Assembly: GCA_017472905.1 (NCBI GenBank)
Contig: JAFUNW010000304.1
Location: forward strand, 1-5,368
Reading direction: 5' to 3'
Origin: Bacteroidaceae bacterium
GTDB taxonomy: Bacteria; Bacteroidota; Bacteroidia; Bacteroidales; Bacteroidaceae
DNA: 5,368 nucleotides
This document shows positions 1-5,368 of this stretch, piece after piece; within the stretch, counting starts at the first letter, position 1, and every line of letters begins with the position of its first letter. Both the position numbers and the translations under genes were made by a program. Under the pieces are notes generated by a model. The model was not told the origin of the DNA. It saw only the letters and a list, made by a program, of their open reading frames with translations, and made no database searches.

Positions 1-2033
1 AGAGCCACCAGATTGTTGATTTGAGTCTCACGATTCTTACCCAATGTGGCCGGAGAAATGGCAAAAGTATAAGAAATACCGTCATGTGCATGCTGGAAAG
101 GCAGTTTCGCAACAGAAGACAGCGCGGCTACAGCTCCTTTCACATCGCGTCCATTCATCGGATTGGCTCCCGGAGCAAACGGCATTCCTGCTTTACGTCC
201 ATCCGGAGTAGAGCCGGTGTTCTTACCATATACGACATTCGAAGTAATGGTCAAAACAGACTGGGTCGGCACTGCATGACGATAAGTTTGATGCTGACGA
301 AGATACTCCATGAAGCGTTCAGTGATGTCCACTGCTATGCTATCGGTACGATCATCGTTGTTACCAAATGGAACATACTCGCCTTCACGCTCAAAGTCAA
401 CCGCCAATCCGCGTTCATCACGAATGATGCGTACTTTGGTGTCGCGAATAGCCGCAATAGAGTCTGCTACAATCGAAAGTCCGGCAATACCCGTAGCCCG
501 AATACGTTCCACATCACCATCGTGCAATGCCATTTCGTATGCTTCGTATGCATACTTATCGTGCATATAGTGGATAATCTTCAACGCGATTACATAGACC
601 TTGGCCAACCAACGCATCATTTGCTCGAACTTGGGCATAAACTCTTCGATGGTCAGGTATTCACCGATAATAGGCTCAAACATCGGAGCTATCTGTTCTC
701 CGCTGCGCTCATCGCGTCCGCCATTGATGGCATAAAGCATACACTTAGCCAAGTTTGCACGTGCACCGAAAAACTGCATCTGTTTACCTATTTTCATCGG
801 AGAAACACAACAAGCAATACCATAATCATCACCATAGTCCGGACGCATCAAATCATCGTTCTCGTACTGAATAGCCGAAGTGTCTATCGACACCTTGGCA
901 CAATAACGTTTCCAATTCTCCGGAGCATCTTCGAACCACAGCACTGTCAAGTTGGGTTCCGGAGCCGGTCCTAAATTATATAAGGTGTGCAGGAAGCGAT
1001 ACGAGGTTTTCGTTACCAACGAACGTCCGTCCATTCCTTTTCCGCCCAAAGACTCTGTAACCCATACGGGGTCTCCGGAGAACAAATCGTTGTATTCCGG
1101 TGTACGCAAGAAGCGAACAATGCGCAATTTAATAATCAGTTGGTCTATCAATTCTTGTGCCTCCGTCTCTGTCAGTTTTCCGGCCTGCAAATCTTTTTCT
1201 ATATAAATATCCAAGAAAGTAGAAATACGTCCGATGGACATAGCTGCTCCGTCTTGGTCTTTCACCGCTCCCAAATATGCCAGATATACAAACTGAACGG
1301 CTTCGCGGGCATCCTGTGCCGGACGAGTAACATCGAATCCGTATCCGGCAGCCATCTTCTCGAAACTCTTCAAGGCACGAATCTGTTCGCTGATTTCTTC
1401 GCGTTGCTGCACAATTTCGTCCGTTACCTCTTGGATATCCAGTCGTTTGAAAAATCGCTTTTTCTCTTCTATCAAGTTCGCCGTTCCATACAACGCCACA
1501 CGGCGATAGTCACCAATAATTCTTCCACGTCCATATGCATCGGGCAAACCGGTAATGATGTGTGAATGACGAGCAGCCAATATCTCTTCGGTATATGCCG
1601 AGAAAACACCTTCGTTGTGCGTCTTGCGATATTTCGTAAAAATTTCCTTGGTCATGGGGTCCAACTGATAGCCATAAGCCTTCAGCGCATTCTCAACCAT
1701 GCGGATTCCTCCTTTAGGGAAAATGCCTCGCTTCAAGGGAGCATCAGTCTGCAAACCCACAATCACTTCGTTTTCTTTATCTATATAACCCGGACCATAG
1801 GTATCAATGCTTTGAGGAAGTTTGGTTTCAGCGTCCAACACACCTTTTTCCCGTTCCACAACAAAGAGTTCGGTCAGCTTATCCCACACCTTGCGTGTAT
1901 TTTCCGTTGAAGGCACAAGAAACGACTCGTCCCCCTCATACGGAGTGTAATTGTTCTGAATAAAGTCCCTGACATTAATTTCCGTTTGCCAAATGTTTCC
2001 GTTAAAACCAGATTGAAGATTCTTTAATTCCAT
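1..2033 (-). CDS. pflB: Formate C-acetyltransferase (pyruvate formate-lyase), 3' end cut by window edge
   Basis: This cytosolic glycyl-radical enzyme converts pyruvate and CoA to acetyl-CoA and formate under anaerobic conditions. The minus-strand translation opens MELKNLQSGFNGNIWQTEIN and continues with the N-terminal family signature NVRDFIQNNYTPYEGDESFL (residues 20-39). GDYRRVALYG lies at 174-183. The catalytic cysteine pair is in GIACCVSPM, at Cys408 and Cys409, equivalent to Cys418/419 of the E. coli enzyme. The last complete residues, NNLVA, end at codon 677; family members run about 740-760 residues, so the C-terminal glycine-radical loop (RVSGYAVRF in E. coli) is outside the window and cannot be checked. 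The start at 2033 is chosen because an in-frame TAA lies 18 nt upstream and the N-terminus aligns with the family. The pflA activase often lies downstream, which here would be beyond the left edge. The frame is intact, with no stops. Confidence 0.97.
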   Translation of the reverse strand, partial: MELKNLQSGFNGNIWQTEINVRDFIQNNYTPYEGDESFLVPSTENTRKVWDKLTELFVVEREKGVLDAETKLPQSIDTYGPGYIDKENEVIVGLQTDAPLKRGIFPKGGIRMVENALKAYGYQLDPMTKEIFTKYRKTHNEGVFSAYTEEILAARHSHIITGLPDAYGRGRIIGDYRRVALYGTANLIEEKKRFFKRLDIQEVTDEIVQQREEISEQIRALKSFEKMAAGYGFDVTRPAQDAREAVQFVYLAYLGAVKDQDGAAMSIGRISTFLDIYIEKDLQAGKLTETEAQELIDQLIIKLRIVRFLRTPEYNDLFSGDPVWVTESLGGKGMDGRSLVTKTSYRFLHTLYNLGPAPEPNLTVLWFEDAPENWKRYCAKVSIDTSAIQYENDDLMRPDYGDDYGIACCVSPMKIGKQMQFFGARANLAKCMLYAINGGRDERSGEQIAPMFEPIIGEYLTIEEFMPKFEQMMRWLAKVYVIALKIIHYMHDKYAYEAYEMALHDGDVERIRATGIAGLSIVADSIAAIRDTKVRIIRDERGLAVDFEREGEYVPFGNNDDRTDSIAVDITERFMEYLRQHQTYRHAVPTQSVLTITSNVVYGKNTGSTPDGRKAGMPFAPGANPMNGRDVKGAVAALSSVAKLPFQHAHDGISYTFAISPATLGKNRETQINNLVA

Positions 2034-2058
2034 TTCAATACCTAATTATTAATGATTA

Positions 2059-2070
2059 TTGTGTTCACAA
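2059..2070. promoter_or_regulatory. Perfect 12-bp palindrome over the pflB transcription start (possible operator)
   Basis: TTGTGTTCACAA has 5-bp arms, TTGTG and CACAA, around a 2-bp centre. It overlaps the end of the pflB -7 element and the predicted start point, where a bound repressor would block transcription. The arms resemble half-sites of the redox regulator Rex (TTGTGA...TCACAA) and of CRP/FNR-family proteins (TGTGA...TCACA). Those sites have a wider centre, though, so this is not a canonical box of either. The regulator is unknown, and a 12-bp palindrome in AT-rich DNA may be chance. Confidence 0.35.
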
Positions 2071-2075
2071 AGTTA
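2068..2075 (-). promoter_or_regulatory. Predicted pflB promoter, Bacteroides-type -7 element
   Basis: Read on the minus strand this is TAACTTTG, an exact match to the Bacteroides -7 consensus TAnnTTTG. It lies 35 nt upstream of the pflB ATG and predicts transcription starting near 2061, giving a leader of roughly 28 nt. The expected -33 TTTG is poor: the right spacing holds only GTGT (about 2095-2098). It is the only exact TAnnTTTG I found on this strand in the intergenic region. The weak -33 could mean that an activator is needed, but that is inference. Confidence 0.65.
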
Positions 2076-2159
2076 GTCCTTTCTTTCTAAATGACACTCT
2101 TTTTCCCGAATTCTTTGGTTTATCTCCCCATAAAAGCATTTTTTCGGCCTGTTTCTCCG

Positions 2160-2187
2160 GTCGAAGTATCCTTTTTGCTACTTCGGC
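2160..2187. repeat. Inverted repeat, 7-9 bp stem with 10-nt loop
   Basis: CGAAGTA (2162-2168) is followed after ten bases by its exact complement TACTTCG (2179-2185). In a plus-strand RNA the stem extends by a U-G and a G-C pair to 2160 and 2187. No T-run follows on either strand, so it is not an intrinsic terminator. It lies about 85 bp upstream of the pflB -7 element and so should be outside the main pflB transcript. Role unknown. Confidence 0.4.
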
Positions 2188-2321
2188 ATTCCAAAAGGCA
2201 ATTTTAATCTCCAAAGCCTTACATGCCGAATAGAAGCCGACCGTTTTAATAAGATTAAACATTCCGAGCAGTCGATGAGCTGACGTACTCCGGCATAAAA
2301 TCCGGAAGCCGCGCACAAAAA

Positions 2322-2409
2322 TCTGCTGCCTTGCGGAACATTTTTTGCTGCCCAGCAAACGAGAATCTGTTGGGCAGCAAACCGAACTCTGCTGCCCAGC
2401 AGATTAAGG
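2322..2409. repeat. Tandem array of four 22-bp units
   Basis: Units begin at 2322, 2344, 2366 and 2388, exactly 22 bp apart. Their leading parts read TCTGCTGCCTTGCGGAAC, TTTGCTGCCCAGCAAAC, TCTGTTGGGCAGCAAAC and TCTGCTGCCCAGCAGAT, and the last few bases of each unit vary. The first unit is the most degenerate. Units two and four each contain a perfect palindrome of 7-bp arms around CC (2344-2359 and 2388-2403). No fifth unit is recognisable at 2300 or 2410. Because 22 is not a multiple of 3, the array does not encode a repeated peptide in one frame. The even two-helical-turn phasing would suit stacked binding sites, but a decayed minisatellite or a dispersed Bacteroidales intergenic repeat explains it equally well. 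Confidence 0.75.
2344..2405. repeat. Two mutually exclusive hairpins formed by repeat units 2, 3 and 4
   Basis: Segment 2364-2379 pairs with 2390-2405 in 16 consecutive pairs (one G-U in a plus-strand RNA) around a 10-nt loop. Segment 2344-2357 pairs with 2368-2381 in 14 pairs (one G-U), also around a 10-nt loop. Both stems use the third unit, so only one can form at a time. Neither is followed by a T-run on either strand, which argues against an intrinsic terminator. The region lies outside both predicted mRNAs, so RNA switching would require a transcript not evident here. Confidence 0.6.
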
Positions 2410-2502
2410 CCTCCTTCGCCTCCTTATTAAGCACTCTTTGACAACCTATTTGCAATAAAATCAAAAATAGACAAGGCTTCAGATTAAAAAACAAACAAGT
2501 TA

Positions 2503-2534
2503 TTTCATCTTTCGCTCGGTTTACATTATCTTTG
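2503..2534 (+). promoter_or_regulatory. Predicted Bacteroides-type promoter for the dehydrogenase-bcp-recA cluster
   Basis: TATCTTTG at 2527-2534 matches the -7 consensus TAnnTTTG exactly. TTTC at 2503-2506 matches the -33 TTTG in three of four bases, with a 20-bp gap, within the usual range. Transcription would start around 2541, leaving a leader of about 47 nt before the ATG at 2589. The surroundings are strongly AT-rich. It is the only such promoter seen ahead of the three rightward genes. Confidence 0.7.
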
Positions 2535-2588
2535 CGACCAAATAATGAATTCAAACGGTTATAAACAATCAAATCAACTGAAACAAAA

Positions 2589-3782
2589 ATGGGCAGAGTT
2601 TTAATTATTGGAGCCGGCGGCGTAGGTACGGTTGTCGCTCACAAGGTAGCACAAAATCCCGATGTCTTCACCGACATTATGATTGCGAGTAGAACAAAAT
2701 CAAAGTGCGATGCAGTAGTCAAAGCAATTGGTAACCCAAATATCAAAACCGCACAGGTCGATGCCGACAACGTAGACGAATTGGTAGCTCTCTTCAATGA
2801 CTTCAAGCCGGAGATTGTCATCAATGTGGCTCTCCCCTATCAAGACCTGACCATCATGGAGGCTTGTTTGAAAGCCGGAGTGAACTACCTCGACACCGCC
2901 AACTATGAGCCGAAAGACGAGGCTCACTTTGAATACAGCTGGCAATGGGCATACAAACAACGCTTCGAAGAGGCCGGACTGACAGCCATTCTGGGATGCG
3001 GCTTCGACCCGGGAGTCAGCGGAGTCTATACAGCATACGCAGCCAAGCACCATTTTGATGAGATACACTATCTCGACATTGTAGACTGCAATGCAGGTAA
3101 TCACCACAAGGCTTTTGCCACAAACTTCAACCCGGAAATCAATATCCGAGAGATCACTCAGAACGGACGGTATTACGAAAACGGACAATGGATTACCACC
3201 CAACCGATGGAAATTCACAAAGACTTGACTTACCCCAACATCGGACCTAGAGACTCCTATCTTCTTTTCCACGAAGAACTGGAATCGTTGGTTAAGAATT
3301 ACCCGACCATCAAACGAGCTCGCTTTTGGATGACTTTCGGACAGGAGTATCTGACTCACCTGCGCGTCATTCAAAACATCGGTATGGCCCGCATTGACGA
3401 AGTGGAATACAACGGTGTTAAAATCGTACCGTTACAATTCCTCAAAGCTGTACTCCCCAACCCACAAGATTTGGGAGAAAATTACGAAGGAGAAACTTCT
3501 ATCGGTTGCCGCATCCGAGGCATCAAAGACGGAAAGGAACGTACCTATTATGTATACAACAACTGCAGCCACCAAGCTGCCTACAAAGAGACAGGCATGC
3601 AAGGTGTCAGCTATACAACCGGAGTTCCGGCCATGATTGGTGCCATGATGTATTTCAAGGGACTGTGGAAACGTCCGGGAGTTTGGAACGTAGAAGAATT
3701 CGATCCGGATCCATTCATGGAACAATTGAACAAACAAGGATTGCCTTGGCACGAAGTATTTGACGGTGATCTGGAACTGTAA
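2589..3782 (+). CDS. Carboxynorspermidine/carboxyspermidine dehydrogenase (saccharopine dehydrogenase family)
   Basis: The 397-residue protein belongs to the saccharopine dehydrogenase-like family and reads most like carboxynorspermidine dehydrogenase (CANSDH). That enzyme uses NADPH to condense a diamine with aspartate semialdehyde; with putrescine it gives carboxyspermidine, the precursor of spermidine in many gut Bacteroidota. The N-terminal Rossmann fold shows GAGGVG at residues 8-13 and ASRT at 33-36, after the second strand. Family landmarks follow: LDTANYE (101-107), LGCGFDPGVSGVY (135-147), DCNAGNHHKAFATNF (166-180), YNNCSHQAAY (323-332) and SYTTGVPAMIGAMM (341-354). No signal peptide or membrane segment is seen, so it should be cytosolic. 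The start is the first ATG after the promoter, directly ahead of the glycine-rich motif, with an A-rich leader and no Shine-Dalgarno. The partner decarboxylase is not in the window. True saccharopine dehydrogenase (lysine metabolism) is the main alternative, but the match to the CANSDH subfamily is better. Confidence 0.88.
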   Translation: MGRVLIIGAGGVGTVVAHKVAQNPDVFTDIMIASRTKSKCDAVVKAIGNPNIKTAQVDADNVDELVALFNDFKPEIVINVALPYQDLTIMEACLKAGVNYLDTANYEPKDEAHFEYSWQWAYKQRFEEAGLTAILGCGFDPGVSGVYTAYAAKHHFDEIHYLDIVDCNAGNHHKAFATNFNPEINIREITQNGRYYENGQWITTQPMEIHKDLTYPNIGPRDSYLLFHEELESLVKNYPTIKRARFWMTFGQEYLTHLRVIQNIGMARIDEVEYNGVKIVPLQFLKAVLPNPQDLGENYEGETSIGCRIRGIKDGKERTYYVYNNCSHQAAYKETGMQGVSYTTGVPAMIGAMMYFKGLWKRPGVWNVEEFDPDPFMEQLNKQGLPWHEVFDGDLEL

Positions 3783-3788
3783 TGAATA

Positions 3789-3805
3789 ATAAAGGAAACC
3801 TTTAT
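3789..3805 (+). other. Small hairpin in the dehydrogenase-bcp gap
   Basis: ATAAAGG and CCTTTAT form a perfect 7-bp inverted repeat around AAA, seven bases after the dehydrogenase stop codon. A 4-bp CTTC/GAAG stem follows at 3809-3820. Neither is GC-rich nor followed by a T-run, so this is not a convincing terminator. It could act as an mRNA 3'-end stabiliser or processing site between cotranscribed genes. No TAnnTTTG promoter element is present in the 65-bp gap. Confidence 0.35.
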
Positions 3806-3847
3806 AAACTTCCTGCGAAGCAATAACTACATAAAAAAAAAGAAATT

Positions 3848-4315
3848 ATGACCTTAGGAGACAAAGCCCCCGAACTGTTGGGCGTCAATGAACAGGGCGA
3901 AGAAGTCCGCCTGTCACAATATGCCGGAAAGAAACTGGTACTCTATTTCTATCCGAAAGACAATACACCCGGATGCACCTCTGAAGCCTGCAACCTGCGC
4001 GACAACTATACGGAGTTGCAACGGTGCGGCTACGAAGTTGTAGGTGTAAGCGTAGACAGTGCTGCTTCACACCAAAAGTTCATCACTAAAAACGAGTTGC
4101 CTTTTCCCTTGATTACCGATACAGACAAAACACTGGTAGAAAAATTCGGAGTATGGGGAGAAAAGAGCATGTGCGGACGCAAGTACATGGGCACTTTTCG
4201 CACAACCTTTATCCTTAACGAAGAGGGCATCATCGAGCGCATCTTTCTTCCCAAGGACATCAAGGTAAAAGAACATGCCTCGCAAATCCTACAAACAAAC
4301 GAAGGAAACAAATAA
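3848..4315 (+). CDS. bcp: Thioredoxin-dependent thiol peroxidase (BCP/PrxQ-type peroxiredoxin)
   Basis: This 155-residue cytosolic peroxiredoxin reduces hydrogen peroxide and organic hydroperoxides, with thioredoxin as the usual electron donor. The active site YPKDNTPGCTSEAC (residues 35-48) has the family pattern PxxxTxxC, with peroxidatic Cys43 and resolving Cys48 five residues later, as in the two-cysteine BCP/PrxQ group (Cys45/Cys50 in E. coli Bcp). FGVWGEKS (100-107) and the conserved Arg in TFRTTFIL (116-123) fit the family, as does the length. Two further cysteines, 60 and 109, are not at family catalytic positions. The ATG is the only sensible start; it follows a run of nine A residues and no Shine-Dalgarno. 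It lies 65 bp after the dehydrogenase and 29 bp before recA, with no promoter visible on either side, so cotranscription with both is likely. Confidence 0.95.
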   Translation: MTLGDKAPELLGVNEQGEEVRLSQYAGKKLVLYFYPKDNTPGCTSEACNLRDNYTELQRCGYEVVGVSVDSAASHQKFITKNELPFPLITDTDKTLVEKFGVWGEKSMCGRKYMGTFRTTFILNEEGIIERIFLPKDIKVKEHASQILQTNEGNK

Positions 4316-4344
4316 AAAGGATACAAATCTTAAACATTAAATAT

Positions 4345-5368
4345 ATGGCAAAAAAAGATACCGGCGAAGAAACCGCTTTCGCCAACAACGAAAAACTAAA
4401 AGCCTTGCAAGCTGCAATGGACCGAATCGAAAAGAACTTCGGTAAGGGGTCCATCATGAAAATGGGCGATGACAACATCGAAAGCATCGAAGTCATCCCG
4501 ACCGGCTCCATCGGATTGAATGCCGCATTGGGCGTAGGAGGATATCCACGCGGACGCATCATTGAAATCTATGGACCGGAATCATCCGGTAAAACAACCT
4601 TGGCCATTCACGCCATTGCAGAAGCACAAAAAGCCGGAGGCATTGCAGCCTTTATTGATGCAGAACACGCATTCGACCGTTTCTATGCAGCCAAACTGGG
4701 TGTTGACATCGACAATCTGTGGATATCACAACCCGACAATGGAGAACAGGCATTGGAGATAGCAGACCAACTCATTCGTTCATCAGCTATCGATATCATC
4801 GTCATCGACTCTGTGGCCGCTCTTACCCCTAAAGCAGAAATAGAAGGCGACATGGGCGACAACAAAGTAGGCTTGCAAGCCCGCCTCATGTCGCAAGCCT
4901 TGCGTAAGCTCACTTCAACCATCAACAAGACAAACACCACGTGTATCTTTATCAACCAATTGCGCGAGAAAATCGGCATCATGTTCGGCAATCCGGAAAC
5001 AACAACCGGAGGAAACGCACTGAAGTTCTATGCATCCGTACGTCTTGACATTCGCCGAGCACAACAAATCAAAGATGGCGAAGAAGTCATCGGTAACCAA
5101 ACTCGCGTAAAAGTGGTAAAGAACAAAGTGGCTCCTCCTTTCCGCAAAGCAGAATTCGACATCATGTTTGGAGAAGGAATCTCACGTGCAGGCGAAATCA
5201 TCGACCTCGGTGTAGAACTAGGTATCATCAAGAAGAGTGGTTCCTGGTTCAGCTACAACGATAGCAAATTGGCACAGGGACGCGATGCAAGCAAACAGCT
5301 GATTCAAGACAACCCGGAACTGGCAGAAGAATTGGAGGAGCGTATCTTTGCTGCCCTCAAAGAAAGAA
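4345..5368 (+). CDS. recA: Recombinase RecA, last few codons cut by window edge
   Basis: RecA forms ATP-dependent filaments on single-stranded DNA, carries out strand exchange in homologous recombination and, where a LexA exists, stimulates its cleavage. The window holds 341 complete codons; Bacteroidota RecA is usually about 345 residues, so only the acidic C-terminal tip is missing. Seen in order are Walker A GPESSGKTT (77-85), FIDAEHAF (103-110) with catalytic Glu107, Walker B IIVIDSVAALTP (151-162), loop 1 around EIEGDMGD (165-172), and loop 2 starting at NQLREKIGIMFGNPETTTGG (204-223) with Gln205. Numbering runs 11 ahead of E. coli because of a longer N-terminus. The start at 4345 gives MAKKDTGEETAFANNEKLKA and places the conserved helix normally. 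It follows bcp by 29 bp, with no promoter and no inverted repeat resembling a LexA box in the gap, so transcription probably comes from upstream. Confidence 0.98.
   Translation, partial: MAKKDTGEETAFANNEKLKALQAAMDRIEKNFGKGSIMKMGDDNIESIEVIPTGSIGLNAALGVGGYPRGRIIEIYGPESSGKTTLAIHAIAEAQKAGGIAAFIDAEHAFDRFYAAKLGVDIDNLWISQPDNGEQALEIADQLIRSSAIDIIVIDSVAALTPKAEIEGDMGDNKVGLQARLMSQALRKLTSTINKTNTTCIFINQLREKIGIMFGNPETTTGGNALKFYASVRLDIRRAQQIKDGEEVIGNQTRVKVVKNKVAPPFRKAEFDIMFGEGISRAGEIIDLGVELGIIKKSGSWFSYNDSKLAQGRDASKQLIQDNPELAEELEERIFAALKER

Larger units (their letters stand above)
2034..2588. other. 555-bp divergent intergenic region between pflB and the polyamine gene
   Basis: Both flanks are AT-rich (17 of 60 bases are G or C in 2041-2100 and again in 2521-2580) and carry the two divergent promoters. 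The middle differs: 2281-2400 has 64 G or C in 120 bases, close to coding DNA. Two overlapping minus-strand open frames cross it (2065-2358 and 2255-2572). Both begin with TTG, resemble no family I recognise, and one runs through the pflB promoter, so I do not call them genes. The block holds a tandem repeat array, a separate hairpin, and no tRNA, riboswitch or terminator that I can recognise. Confidence 0.7.

Noticed and set aside
21..1910. Long plus-strand open frames (21-974, 987-1565, 1566-1910), all in one frame, opposite pflB
   Set aside because: They are antisense to an intact pflB in codon-aligned register. Stops in that frame would need TTA, CTA or TCA codons in pflB, which a well-expressed gene with biased codon use seldom contains. 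The translations are rich in Arg, Ser, His and Ile and resemble no protein family.
2364..2405. The 16-bp hairpin as an intrinsic terminator
   Set aside because: No T-run follows the stem on either strand, and the flanking genes point away from each other, so neither needs a terminator here.
2322..2409. 22-bp units as a CRISPR array
   Set aside because: The repeats are contiguous, with no unique 30-bp spacers between them, the units are degenerate, and no cas gene is nearby.
2065..2572. Two minus-strand frames, 2065-2358 and 2255-2572, as possible small genes ahead of pflB
   Set aside because: Both start at TTG, overlap each other in different frames and show no recognisable domain. The 97-codon one ends inside the pflB operator/promoter region. 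Kept only as part of the unexplained GC-block finding.
2700..3752. Minus-strand frames at 2700-3374 and 3432-3752 opposite the dehydrogenase gene
   Set aside because: They are shadows of a conserved plus-strand gene, without domain resemblance, promoter or translation signals of their own.
4316..4344. A LexA/SOS box or separate promoter for recA
   Set aside because: The 29-bp gap has neither TAnnTTTG nor an inverted repeat of operator type. The AAAAGGA near the bcp stop lies about 24 nt from the recA ATG, too far for a ribosome binding site.

Overview
The window looks like chromosomal DNA of an anaerobic or fermentative member of the Bacteroidales (Bacteroides or a close relative). The grounds are four: the proteins read like Bacteroidota versions of their families; both promoters I can see carry the Bacteroides-type -7 element TAnnTTTG rather than a sigma70 -10 box; the translation starts have A/T-rich leaders and no good Shine-Dalgarno; and a carboxyspermidine-type polyamine dehydrogenase, typical of gut Bacteroidota, is present. 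I cannot name the species.

Layout. Positions 1-2033 (minus strand) hold the first ~677 codons of pyruvate formate-lyase (pflB); the glycine-radical C-terminus lies beyond the left edge. Positions 2034-2588 are a 555-bp divergent intergenic region. Both of its flanks are AT-rich and each carries a promoter: one at 2068-2075 reading left into pflB, one at 2503-2534 reading right. Its middle is much GC-richer and contains a four-unit 22-bp tandem array (2322-2409) that can fold into two competing hairpins. From 2589 to the right edge three plus-strand genes follow closely: a carboxynorspermidine/carboxyspermidine dehydrogenase (2589-3782), the thiol peroxidase bcp (3848-4315) and recA (4345 to the edge, lacking only the last few codons). 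No promoter of the same type is visible in the 65-bp and 29-bp gaps, so these three are probably one transcript.

How the genes fit together. PflB is the central mixed-acid fermentation enzyme. The rightward cluster joins polyamine synthesis, peroxide removal and recombinational DNA repair, which would make sense as a stress or genome-protection unit, although that grouping is inference. No mobile element, RNA gene or CRISPR array is visible. The genes themselves are conserved housekeeping ones. The only part not explained by known families is the 22-bp repeat array and the coding-like GC block around it.
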